Assembly: GCA_965243825.1 (NCBI GenBank)
Contig: CBDEVT010000001.1
Span: forward strand, 3,100,001-3,164,000
Direction of reading: 5' to 3'
Length of the DNA: 64,000 nt
Source: JAJCYX01 sp965243825
GTDB taxonomy: Bacteria > Chloroflexota > Dehalococcoidia > Lucifugimonadales > Lucifugimonadaceae
The position numbers were made by a program, and so were the translations under genes. The notes below the pieces were generated by a model, which was given only the letters and a program-made list of their open reading frames with translations, searched no databases and was not told the origin of the DNA. Positions 1 to 7,017 of this stretch are shown in pieces. Positions within the stretch are counted from its first letter, which is position 1, and the number at the start of each line of letters is the position of its first letter.

Positions 1-2
1 AC

Positions 3-521
3 CTCGTTCGCGTCATGATGAAAGCACACACCGACATTCCGCACGCTCGCAAGGCGGCTGATGAGGCGGCGGAGCGAGGTATCAGGCTGGCGCACCAGAC
101 TCACACCTGCACCCTCTTCGAGACCCTGGCAGGTGCAGTTCAGGTGTTAAGGGAGGTAAACCGGCCTAACTTCGGGGTCACATTCGAGCCTGCCAACCTG
201 ATGCTGGCCGACCAGCCTTATGGCAAAGAAGCTGTGAGAGAGCTGGCACCATGGATCTTCAACGTCTACTTCCAGAACCACAGGCTGAATCCCGAAGGCA
301 CTCATACACAGGAGACATGGAGCCGTGGGCCGACTGGATTTGACCTCATTCCGCTGGACGCGCCGGGCGGCATCAACTTTCCAGGCGTACTCGATGCACT
401 TGGTGAAGCTGGCTACAACGGCTACGTAACCGTCCATCAGAATGTCGCCGACGGCATGAACATCGCAGACGGCATTCAGTCTTTCGCAAAGTACCTGCGG
501 TCGATTGGGAATTTCAGCTAA
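3..521 (+). CDS. Sugar phosphate isomerase/epimerase-like TIM-barrel protein, 5' end cut by window
   Basis: The reading frame is open to the window edge, so only the C-terminal ~170 residues are present; the first in-frame ATG at 15 is probably internal. The pattern fits the xylose isomerase-like TIM-barrel family (AP_endonuc_2 fold). A strand carrying HQTHTC is followed by NFGVTFEPANL, where family members place metal ligands, then by FNVYFQNHR and a final strand YVTVHQ before a short C-terminal helix. Such enzymes isomerise or epimerise sugars or sugar acids in the cytoplasm using a divalent metal; the substrate cannot be read from this fragment. The next gene downstream is a decayed DUF1801 gene, so no operon partner is visible on that side. 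The family call is fairly safe, the function is not. Confidence 0.7.
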   Translation, partial: LVRVMMKAHTDIPHARKAADEAAERGIRLAHQTHTCTLFETLAGAVQVLREVNRPNFGVTFEPANLMLADQPYGKEAVRELAPWIFNVYFQNHRLNPEGTHTQETWSRGPTGFDLIPLDAPGGINFPGVLDALGEAGYNGYVTVHQNVADGMNIADGIQSFAKYLRSIGNFS

Positions 522-568
522 TCCAGGATTGAGGTCGCGGGCAGAACACGAACCAGGAAATACGATCA

Positions 569-932
569 GAGTTGATCGATCAGCGTATCGCCGACATAGG
601 CGTTGGAGAGGCGCAACGCTGGGGCAAATGCGGTCGCTGGCGCTGCAAGCCGACTCCTACATGGTAGAAGAGATCAAGTGGAGAAAGCCGTCAAGCACGG
701 CCGGTGTTATCGCCCGGTCCCACTCAGGGCTCATTGCGACCGAAAAGGTCTACACGGGCTAGGTGAAGCTCACCATAGAGAAGGGAGCTTCACTCCTTAA
801 CCCGGCCAGCTTCTTCAACGCCTGATTCGGTGCTGTACGAGACGCGTTGTCGATGTATTCGGGGGCGATCAGGTGGGCGAGGATGTGTTCAAGTCGCTGG
901 TTCAGGCGGAAGTAGCATTGAACGAGGCTTAG
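569..932 (+). pseudogene. Decayed DUF1801 (YdhG-like) gene with frameshifts and in-frame stops
   Basis: No intact frame covers this stretch, but pieces in different frames join into one DUF1801-like protein. Frame 2 gives ELIDQRIADIG at 569-601. The frame then shifts near 598 and continues as WRGATLGQMRSLALQAD, VEEIKWRKPSS and SGLIATEKVYTG to a TAG at 760-762. Past that stop the same frame reads VKLTIEKGASLLNP, then FFNA and another stop near 823. A further shift gives GDQVGEDVFKSL and VALNEA, ending at TAG 930-932. Order and spacing match DUF1801 proteins, which have WRG, EEIKWRKPS, VKLTF.KGA and a C-terminal AVALN. At least two frameshifts and two stops are needed, so this looks like true decay rather than one sequencing error. 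An intact DUF1801 gene lies 425 bases downstream. Confidence 0.75.
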
Positions 933-941
933 GAACAGTAC

Positions 942-1313
942 GTGCGCAGAGGACTTTTTCGGTTTTTTCGCAAGAACAGGCCAGCGGAGAATGTTGGTGA
1001 CCAACCCGCTGTTCAACAACGCGCTATCTTCATCGAAGACGATATTCACGCCGACCAACATGGACCGTTCGAGTCATTTGATGAAGCGATGGAGGAATTG
1101 CGTCGCCGCGCAAAAATCCCCTGGAATTCGCCACCAAACGTAGCCCCTTGTACTTCTTGGCGGACCTGTGGTCGCGAATACGTTCTGTTGGAATATGACA
1201 CCTCTAGCATGCCATATCAGTTGATACGAAAAGCATACGTACTGGACGTCTCGGCAAAAGGGGTTGAGTGGGTGAAAGGATTCGACCAAGCTTGGTCATC
1301 CGGCGCAGGATAA
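942..1313 (+). CDS. Conserved hypothetical protein, 123 aa
   Basis: I do not recognise a named domain. The GTG start at 942 has AGGAAC six bases upstream, which supports it over later starts. The N-terminus is basic (RRGLFRFFRKNR). An acidic stretch IFIEDDIHADQHGPFESFDEA follows, and then a part with three cysteines (APCTSWRTCGREY) and an LLEYD strand. The C-X5-C spacing might bind a metal or form a disulfide, but this is a guess. There is no signal peptide or membrane segment, so a soluble cytoplasmic protein is likely. It starts nine bases after the DUF1801 pseudogene and is followed 43 bases later by an intact DUF1801 gene. Confidence 0.6.
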   Translation: MRRGLFRFFRKNRPAENVGDQPAVQQRAIFIEDDIHADQHGPFESFDEAMEELRRRAKIPWNSPPNVAPCTSWRTCGREYVLLEYDTSSMPYQLIRKAYVLDVSAKGVEWVKGFDQAWSSGAG

Positions 1314-1356
1314 TCATGCTGCTTTCAGATCAACTGAACTAAATACAGGATGGACA

Positions 1357-1797
1357 ATGGCTGCGGACTCAGCGGCAAATAGCTCCCCACAACCCGTAAA
1401 ACTGCTCTCGGGCGGTAATCCCCAGATCGCCAAGGCAGATGGTGACGCGCCCGTTCAGGCATACATTGCCGCGATGCCAGAGTGGAAGAGCGGGGTCGGG
1501 CGGCAGCTTGATGACCTGATCGTCAAGAACGTTCAAGAAGTGCGCAAAGCAGTGCGTTGGAATACGCCTTTTTACGGCATCGAAGGCAGTGGCTGGTTTC
1601 TCAGTTACCACTGCTTCACGAAGTACATCAAGGTCGCTTTTCACAACGGCGGTTCGCTTGAGCCAGCGCCGCCTATCGATTCCAAGTACCCCGAGATTCG
1701 CTACCTGCACATCTACGAACGCGACGAGTTGGACGAAGAACAGTTAGCAAGCTGGGTAATGCAAGCGGCGAAGATTCCGGGCGAAGATCTGTTCTAA
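1357..1797 (+). CDS. DUF1801 domain protein (YdhG/frataxin-like fold)
   Basis: This 146-residue protein carries a DUF1801 domain over about residues 30-140. It has the typical opening YIAAMPEWKSGVGRQLDDLI, then VRKAVRWNTPFYGIEG, a strand region (YIKVAFHNGGSL) and the late helix DEEQLASWVMQAAK. Family members are small cytoplasmic proteins with a CyaY-like fold; some have been proposed to chaperone iron, but for most the role is unknown. The ATG at 1357 is preceded by a weak GGA. A decayed member of the same family lies just upstream, but the two differ in sequence and look like different subfamilies rather than a recent tandem copy. Confidence 0.8.
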   Translation: MAADSAANSSPQPVKLLSGGNPQIAKADGDAPVQAYIAAMPEWKSGVGRQLDDLIVKNVQEVRKAVRWNTPFYGIEGSGWFLSYHCFTKYIKVAFHNGGSLEPAPPIDSKYPEIRYLHIYERDELDEEQLASWVMQAAKIPGEDLF

Positions 1798-1814
1798 CGA
1801 GGACACCGGTGCCG

Positions 1815-2210
1815 CTACTGGGCGTCGTTCATCTTGATGATCTGGATCAGGTTGCCACACGTATCGTCGAGCACTGCCATTACAACCGTGCCCATCTCGA
1901 CAGGCGGTTGGGTGAAGGCGACGCCCATGGAGCTCAACCTTTCGTACTCGGCTTGCACATCGTCCACGGCAAATGAAGTAGCAGGAATGCCGTCCTCGAC
2001 GAGCGCTCTTTTGTACGGCTTGGCTGCCTGGTGAGCGTCAGGCTCCAGCAAAAGCTCGGTTCCATCAGGATCATCGGGCGAGACAACTGTGAGCCAGAGA
2101 AATTCGCCCGCAGGCACTTCGGTCTTTTTCTCAAAACCTAAGACCCTTGTATAGAAGTCCAGGGCTTTCTTCTGGTCGTCCACCAACACACTCGTACCCC
2201 AAATTCTCAT
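1815..2210 (-). CDS. VOC (glyoxalase/bleomycin-resistance) family protein
   Basis: This is a single VOC-fold protein of 131 residues made of two beta-alpha-beta-beta-beta units. The first is VLVDDQKKALDFYTRVLGFEKKTEV followed by LWLTVVSP and TELLLEPD; the second is TSFAVDDVQAEYERLSSMGV followed by MAVLDDTCGNLIQIIK. The Glu/His pattern could hold a divalent metal, as in glyoxalases and ring-cleaving dioxygenases, but substrate cannot be inferred. Its start overlaps the stop of the ArsR gene by four bases, so the two are translationally coupled. This regulator-plus-VOC pairing is common and suggests a response to a small reactive molecule or antibiotic. Confidence 0.85.
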   Translation of the reverse strand: MRIWGTSVLVDDQKKALDFYTRVLGFEKKTEVPAGEFLWLTVVSPDDPDGTELLLEPDAHQAAKPYKRALVEDGIPATSFAVDDVQAEYERLSSMGVAFTQPPVEMGTVVMAVLDDTCGNLIQIIKMNDAQ

Positions 2211-2545
2211 TTGCTTCCGTCCTCTGATTCTGCTGACTCGAGCTCCCAGCGGTCAGCGATGGCTCGCAGCGGTTCCCGGTTGATCCAGTGGAGCTTGGTC
2301 CTACCCTTTCGTCTCGTGCGGACTAAGTCCGCGTCTTCAAGTACACCAAGATGCTGCGACACAGCCTGTCGGCTTGAACCAATTCCGTGAATCATCACAA
2401 GACGTCCGCAGATCTCAAACAATGACTGGCCATCGCGGGCCGCGAGTTCATCGAGGATCGCTCTTCTAGTCGGGTCGGCAATCGCTTTGTAGACGTCGTT
2501 CAAGGCAATCTGGTTTCCGACCACTGGTCGGGGTACTATATGCAA
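2207..2545 (-). CDS. ArsR-family winged-helix transcriptional regulator
   Basis: This protein of about 112 residues has the ArsR winged-helix fold. The opening is DVYKAIADPTRRAILDEL, the recognition region is SSRQAVSQHLGVLEDADLVRTRRKGRTK, and the wing is followed by ADRWELE. No clear metal-binding cysteine cluster is present, so it may sense something other than a metal. The start is uncertain: the longest form begins with a TTG at 2545 inside a palindrome, and a GTG at 2524 would give a more usual N-terminus beginning just before GNQIALND. The palindrome at 2541-2558 probably lets the protein repress its own two-gene operon with the VOC gene. Confidence 0.85.
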   Translation of the reverse strand: MHIVPRPVVGNQIALNDVYKAIADPTRRAILDELAARDGQSLFEICGRLVMIHGIGSSRQAVSQHLGVLEDADLVRTRRKGRTKLHWINREPLRAIADRWELESAESEDGSK

Positions 2546-2558
2546 GCATTTACTTGCA
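2541..2558. promoter_or_regulatory. Inverted repeat, probable ArsR-type operator
   Basis: TGCAAG-CATTTA-CTTGCA is a perfect six-base inverted repeat with a six-base centre. It covers the most upstream possible start of the ArsR gene. ArsR proteins typically bind such repeats at their own promoters, so self-repression is likely. The assignment rests on position and symmetry only. Confidence 0.6.
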
Positions 2559-2573
2559 TGTCAAGAATAACAC

Positions 2574-3683
2574 CTAGCTCCGAACCGAGACGTCGCCGTC
2601 GGGTCCGATCCCCTCGACACCCTTCGTTGACTCGTATACGACGGCTTTTACGGTCGCTTTGCGGGTTTCTCCGGGTTCGAAGATGACCGCCGTGCGTTCG
2701 TTCGAGTCAGGTTCAGGGACACCTGATGCAAGGCTTGTGAACGGTTCCAGACCAACGTTGTAGTTGCGGCCATACCACGGGTAACCGGATCCACCACCGA
2801 ATACCTGCCAGTACCAGAGGTACTTGAACGTCTCTTTCGGCCAAACCAGCCCTATTCCGACGCCTCGGTCTGGATTGGTGACCGCGTACCAGCCGTCCGA
2901 AAGATCCTTGAAGACCATGTAGTCGGCGAGTCGATCGGATTTAGCAGGGAATCTGCGGAGGTCGACTGGATTGCCGTCCGCTCCTTCTGCATTCGGCCAT
3001 TGACCTGAGGTGCCCGGCTTTATGCGGCCAGCTCCGGTCTCTTCTGCCTCACGAGGAGCAAAGTGGTTTGCAGCGGGTAGGTCGAAAATACAGTTGTCAG
3101 TCAGGAACGGCTCGCCCAGCGCAACGTGCTGACCCCATTCGGCTTCAGCAGGTTCCGCCGCTTCATTCGTCACGCTGTCTTCTGCCGTCAAGACTGCTGA
3201 ACCTGACTCCAGGGTGAGCGTCTTCTCAATCCAGAACGGCGTTCGTACCGTCCGTACCCAGAATTTTGCGCTCACACGCTCCGGTGTATCTTCGATGATC
3301 TGGGCATCCCAGGGCATCAAGGTTGCTTCCGTGTGCTGGCCGATGTCGGCACCAGCATATGTCTGGGGCTGTCCTCCTGTAGGTGCGATCGTCTGCCAGC
3401 CACCAATGTAGGCGTCATGCCAGACACCTGCTCCCCAGCCGGTCGAAGGCACCCATTTGGATACATCTCGCACGCTCCAGGGCGTCCGCCACATGAAATC
3501 GGTATCTGAAGGCTTGTGGACGAGTTCGAAAATGTCAGCGCCCTTGTCTGCCAGCACGCTTACGCGCAATAATTCGTTCTCAAGCACGACCGTTTTTAGG
3601 CCTCGGTAAGTCCACGAGTCCGATATTCGACAGTCCGTTGTTCGTTCGTGTTGGTAATGCACTCGTAAACCTGCTTTGTTCAT
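2574..3683 (-). CDS. Aldose 1-epimerase-like (DUF4432-type) galactose mutarotase-fold protein
   Basis: The protein has about 369 residues from the ATG at 3683. The frame is open further upstream, but the residues before the ATG look non-coding. The text resembles carbohydrate-binding mutarotase-fold proteins: VLENELLRVSVLADKGADIFEL near the N-terminus, WGQHVALGEPFL mid-protein and YNVGLEPFTS near the end. The conserved His and Glu could act in ring opening of a sugar. The role is probably cytoplasmic sugar anomer conversion or sugar-acid handling, which would fit the catabolic genes later in the window. It is not a classical GalM, and the substrate is unknown. It stands alone on the minus strand, with a response regulator gene divergent to it. 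Confidence 0.65.
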   Translation of the reverse strand: MNKAGLRVHYQHERTTDCRISDSWTYRGLKTVVLENELLRVSVLADKGADIFELVHKPSDTDFMWRTPWSVRDVSKWVPSTGWGAGVWHDAYIGGWQTIAPTGGQPQTYAGADIGQHTEATLMPWDAQIIEDTPERVSAKFWVRTVRTPFWIEKTLTLESGSAVLTAEDSVTNEAAEPAEAEWGQHVALGEPFLTDNCIFDLPAANHFAPREAEETGAGRIKPGTSGQWPNAEGADGNPVDLRRFPAKSDRLADYMVFKDLSDGWYAVTNPDRGVGIGLVWPKETFKYLWYWQVFGGGSGYPWYGRNYNVGLEPFTSLASGVPEPDSNERTAVIFEPGETRKATVKAVVYESTKGVEGIGPDGDVSVRS

Positions 3684-3956
3684 CCTCTTGCCGGCCAAAA
3701 AGGAGTGGTCGTGACCGGGTAGCCAAGGTGGGTTTATTCGTCGGTGGCAGTATAAGGGCAACTGGGATCACCGCCGGTCAACACGCATCACATAGGCAGA
3801 ATCACCCAGTACTAGGGGTGTAAACCGGTTCCACCGGAGACCATTGAAGAGTCAAACTAGCTAACAGTCTCCTGATTACAGGTTCGCTTAGCAGCAACTG
3901 GTCGAATTGCGGACTCACGGGAGATCGAATCGATAGTGTCCTCGGAGGGTCACGTT

Positions 3957-4334
3957 TTGGCACGAATTCTGGTGGTCGACGACAACGCCGACGTCCGACT
4001 CGCTCTTGCGACTATTCTTGAGGACGCAGGGCACGAAGTGCTTGAGGCCGACGACGGGGAACACGTTTCTGACCTGGTTATCAGCGAAACACCTGACCTT
4101 GTCCTGCTTGACGTGATGATGCCAAGGGTCAACGGGTTTGATGCTCTCGCGAACCTGAAATCTGACACTCGCACTTCCCAGGTGCCTGTAATCATGGTTA
4201 CAGCCAAAGGTCGCCCCGAAGACATGGCGATGGCCCGCTCACTCGGTGCGGTTGAATACATAACCAAGCCATGGGCCGAAGGTGACGTTGAGTTGAGAGT
4301 AGACTGGGCACTGGCTACCACTCAGGCCAGTTAG
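3957..4334 (+). CDS. Single-domain response regulator (CheY-like receiver)
   Basis: This is a receiver domain of about 125 residues with no output domain. The acidic pair is in ILVVDDN, the phospho-accepting Asp is in LVLLDVMMP, the Thr is in IMVTAKG, and the conserved Lys is in YITKPW. All key residues are present, so it can probably be phosphorylated. I chose the TTG at 3957 because GGAGGG at 3944-3949 lies a good distance upstream; a GTG at 3936 is the alternative and would add seven residues. No kinase gene is adjacent, so its partner must lie elsewhere, possibly the histidine kinase at 35841-37997. Confidence 0.88.
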   Translation: MARILVVDDNADVRLALATILEDAGHEVLEADDGEHVSDLVISETPDLVLLDVMMPRVNGFDALANLKSDTRTSQVPVIMVTAKGRPEDMAMARSLGAVEYITKPWAEGDVELRVDWALATTQAS

Positions 4335-4382
4335 TCAGCCCGGCGACAGCTCTTCAAAGACCGGCCGGTCCGAAAGTCCTCA

Positions 4383-5267
4383 ATGACCGGCGTTGCAGTC
4401 TTATTAGTTCTAATCTCCGCATTTGCCCACGCTTCGTGGAATCTGCTCGCGAAACGGGCTGGCAATCCTGAGTTGGCGAACTGGTGGATGGCCACATCCG
4501 GTGCCGTCATCATGTTCCCGGTCGCGATAGTGCTGCTGATTCTGGATGTTCCGAGTCCAACGGGCTGGGCGTTCATCGCGGGAACTATCGGCCTCCACAT
4601 CCTCTACTTTTTCACTCTTGGCCGCGCGTACCGTTATGGCGAACTGTCCATCGTTTACCCGGTCGCTCGCGGCCTCGGCCTGACACTGATCCCTATCTTC
4701 GGCGTCATCCTTTTGAATGAGACGGTTTCGGCCCAGGCTTCCGTGGGTATTGCGCTGATCTTCATTGGGGTGGTGGTGGTTGGCACAAGTGCGAGAGCAA
4801 CTGGAGGGGAGGGGCCACGACGAGGAATTCGAGGGCGCCTGGCGGATCGTGGTGTGTTGTTCGCTGTCGCAACGGGAGTGGTGATCGGATCCTATTCTGT
4901 CCTCGACAAGCGAGGTGTCGAACATGTCACTCCAGTGCTGTACATGTTTTTCCTGACAGCCGGAGGATCACTAGGTGCTCTGGCGCTGATCCACCGTAGC
5001 TACTCCCGAGAACAGTTTTCTAACGAGATGCGAACGCACTGGAAAACGCTGGTTGCGGGCGGGATGTTGCAGTTCCTCGCTTACGCGCTGGTGTTGAGCG
5101 CACTTCGACTCTCCCAAGTCAGCTACGTTGGACCATTCAGGGAGCTTGCGATCGGCGTCGGGGTCGTGATGGGTGCTGTGATTCTGAAAGAGCACGTGAC
5201 ACGTTGGAGGGCCATTGGTGCCGCATCGTTGACGCTTGGTGCAATCGCCATCGCATTCGCACCATGA
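4383..5267 (+). CDS. EamA/DMT-superfamily transporter
   Basis: This 294-residue protein has about ten membrane helices in two EamA repeats. The first repeat begins GVAVLLVLISAFAHASWNLL and contains YRYGELSIVYPVARGLGLTL, a typical end-of-helix motif. The second begins near residue 155 (GVLFAVATGVVIGSYSVLDK). DMT proteins of this type export small metabolites such as amino acids or nucleotides across the inner membrane; the substrate cannot be told. The start ATG is 48 bases after the receiver gene on the same strand, so the two may share a transcript. Confidence 0.87.
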   Translation: MTGVAVLLVLISAFAHASWNLLAKRAGNPELANWWMATSGAVIMFPVAIVLLILDVPSPTGWAFIAGTIGLHILYFFTLGRAYRYGELSIVYPVARGLGLTLIPIFGVILLNETVSAQASVGIALIFIGVVVVGTSARATGGEGPRRGIRGRLADRGVLFAVATGVVIGSYSVLDKRGVEHVTPVLYMFFLTAGGSLGALALIHRSYSREQFSNEMRTHWKTLVAGGMLQFLAYALVLSALRLSQVSYVGPFRELAIGVGVVMGAVILKEHVTRWRAIGAASLTLGAIAIAFAP

Positions 5268-5285
5268 GCGCTGGTCCAGTTGTGT

Positions 5286-5684
5286 TCACTCCAGCGTTTG
5301 CATGTAGGCAATCAGATTATCGATATCGTCTGCGCTTAATCTTGAAAATTCGGGCATGATGTTGGAAAAGCCATCAACCACGAATTCACCTGGCGTGACT
5401 ATCGATTCCCTCAGGTATTCGCTCGCGTCGAGACCAGGTCGGCGTGACCCTGCCGCGTCCTTGATTCCGGCCAGGCCAGGTCCTACAACGCGGTTGGATC
5501 CAGTCGAATGACAGGCGCTACAACTTTCGGTACGAAACAGTCGCTGGCCCTTCTCAACTGGACTTGCGTTTGGGTCTTCGGCAGCGTCTCCTGAACATGC
5601 AGCAAACAGAAGTGTGACGGTCAATCCGAGCATGACAACGATATTTCTGGTTGTTCCCGGTAACCGCAGCGAGAATCCTGTCAT
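5286..5684 (-). CDS. Lipoprotein cytochrome c, class I, single heme
   Basis: The protein has about 132 residues. A hydrophobic N-terminus ends in a lipobox (LLFAAC), so it is probably anchored to the outer face of the membrane. The heme motif CSACH follows GQRLFRTES, and the distal Met is likely in SNIMPEFSRLS. The final helix IDNLIAYMQTLE is typical of small class I cytochromes, as in cytochrome oxidase subunit II tails. It probably passes electrons between respiratory complexes. The ATG at 5684 is more plausible than the TTG one codon earlier. It is convergent with the transporter gene; no oxidase genes are nearby. Confidence 0.85.
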   Translation of the reverse strand: MTGFSLRLPGTTRNIVVMLGLTVTLLFAACSGDAAEDPNASPVEKGQRLFRTESCSACHSTGSNRVVGPGLAGIKDAAGSRRPGLDASEYLRESIVTPGEFVVDGFSNIMPEFSRLSADDIDNLIAYMQTLE

Positions 5685-5847
5685 CAACGCGGATCTAATT
5701 CCTTTCTCTATCTTCTTGGCCGGAGCTCACACAGCGCCTTCGGCCCACGTCTTCAGGCTATTATGTCGCCACTCAGACCCATCCGGGATACCGGTACGTC
5801 TTCTATAACTAGTCTGAGGCAACCCTTGATCTTGCTGGAGGCGCAAT

Positions 5848-6597
5848 GTGACTGGCTCTTACCAAGGCCTGATGGCTGAGACGGTGACTCATGCAGGAGC
5901 AAATGGCGACCTTATTGGTTCGTATTTCGCCCGCCCGCTCGGACCCGGGCCAAATCCGAACGTGATCGTGGTACATCACATGCCCGGTTGGGATGACGCC
6001 ACCAAATGGATCACGAGCAGGTTCGCCTACTACGGCTACAACGCTATCTGTCCGAACCTGTATCACCGTGTCGGTGACGGTGAGCCGGATGAAGTTGCTG
6101 CTGTTGCCAGAGCAGCCGGTGGGAAAGCCGACGACGAGTTCCTCGGTGACATGCAAGGTGCGACGGAGTACTTGAAGGCACTGCCCTACTCAAATGGCAA
6201 AGTTGGCATGATCGGGTTCTGCTCAGGAGGCCGTCAGACCTTTCTTGCAGCGTGCAGACTTCCCGAACTCAACGCGGGAGTCGATTGCTGGGGCGGACGT
6301 GTGATCGCTACACCTGATCAATTGACCGACAAGCAACCGGTTGCGCCGATCGACTACGTGGCAGACATGAACTGTCCGCTCCTTGGAATCTTTGGCAATG
6401 AAGACCAGTCCCCAACGCCAGAAGATGTCGACAAGACTGAGGAGGCCCTTAAACAGCACGGAAAAGACTACGAGTTCCACCGGTACGACGGCGCAGGGCA
6501 TGGCTTCTTTGCCATTGATCGACCTGGATATCGCCCGGTGCAGGCGACAGAAGCCTGGGAGGAAGTGATGAAGTTCTTCGGCAGGCACCTGGCCTAA
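5848..6597 (+). CDS. Dienelactone hydrolase family protein
   Basis: This is an alpha/beta hydrolase of 249 residues. The nucleophile is the Cys in GMIGFCSGGRQT, the Asp is probably in FGNEDQSPTPEDVD, and the His is in YDGAGHGFF, giving the Cys-Asp-His triad of dienelactone hydrolases. Such enzymes open lactones in aromatic or chloroaromatic degradation, but many relatives act on other esters. The GTG start at 5848 has GGAGG at 5837-5841. It is a cytoplasmic enzyme without a signal peptide. A small DUF6295-like gene follows 75 bases downstream. Confidence 0.88.
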   Translation: MTGSYQGLMAETVTHAGANGDLIGSYFARPLGPGPNPNVIVVHHMPGWDDATKWITSRFAYYGYNAICPNLYHRVGDGEPDEVAAVARAAGGKADDEFLGDMQGATEYLKALPYSNGKVGMIGFCSGGRQTFLAACRLPELNAGVDCWGGRVIATPDQLTDKQPVAPIDYVADMNCPLLGIFGNEDQSPTPEDVDKTEEALKQHGKDYEFHRYDGAGHGFFAIDRPGYRPVQATEAWEEVMKFFGRHLA

Positions 6598-6672
6598 TTC
6601 TCTGTACCGGCTTCGCCGACAGCCAGCCAATTTGCGCCTAAGGAAGGCTGGCATCTGATTAAGGAAATAAAG

Positions 6673-6954
6673 ATGTGTTCATGGATAGTCGAAAAGGCAA
6701 AGATGGACGGTGTAGCAAAAGGGCCGGATGGCTGGTTCGACGTGAAACAGGCGAACATCTATTTCGACCACCCATACAAGGCGCCGATGGACCATGCGTT
6801 GATCGTCGATTTCGTAAAAGACCCTGAACGACCCGACTCCCGGGTCGCGATCGAGATCAGCGCCGAATCTGCACAACGGCTTGTTGAGAGCATCAACCGT
6901 GCCTTGACGACCGGAGAGGCTGTTCATGTGCTAGGCGAAAAAGCTGAGGCCTGA
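6673..6954 (+). CDS. Small conserved protein, DUF6295-like
   Basis: This 93-residue protein begins MCSWIVEKAKMDG and continues with KGPDGWFDVKQANIYFDHP and AIEISAESAQRLVESINRAL. The combination of an N-terminal Cys, the GWFDVKQA segment and a His-containing strand resembles the uncharacterised DUF6295 family as I remember it; I cannot check this with a search. It may bind a metal through the Cys, Asp and His residues, but that is a guess. AAGGAAATAAAG gives a good ribosome site. It follows the dienelactone hydrolase and is convergent with the beta-propeller gene. Confidence 0.7.
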   Translation: MCSWIVEKAKMDGVAKGPDGWFDVKQANIYFDHPYKAPMDHALIVDFVKDPERPDSRVAIEISAESAQRLVESINRALTTGEAVHVLGEKAEA

Positions 6955-7001
6955 CAGGAACCGGTGAGCTACCTGTGAGTAGTAGCTCCTCTGCTGTCAG
7001 G
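6950..7001. terminator. Nested inverted repeat between convergent genes
   Basis: An outer pair CCTGACAG (6950-6957) / CTGTCAGG (6994-7001) encloses an inner pair GAGCTAC (6966-6972) / GTAGCTC (6982-6988) with loop CTGTGAGTA. It lies just between convergent genes, so it may stop transcripts from both sides. There is no long T-run on either side, so it is not a classical intrinsic terminator. Confidence 0.45.
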
Positions 7002-7017
7002 TCCACGTGATTTCACC

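Noticed and set aside
147..437. Minus-strand open frame opposite the first gene
   Set aside because: It lies wholly inside the isomerase-like gene, has no family-like motifs and no ribosome site; it is a shadow frame.
505..762. Apparent 85-residue gene overlapping the first gene
   Set aside because: Its C-terminal half is a fragment of the decayed DUF1801 gene, and its N-terminal half overlaps the isomerase gene; it is not an independent gene.
6622..6652. Seven-base inverted repeat GCCAGCC/GGCTGGC between the dienelactone hydrolase and DUF6295-like genes
   Set aside because: The 17-base loop and lack of a T-run make it a weak hairpin; it may be chance.
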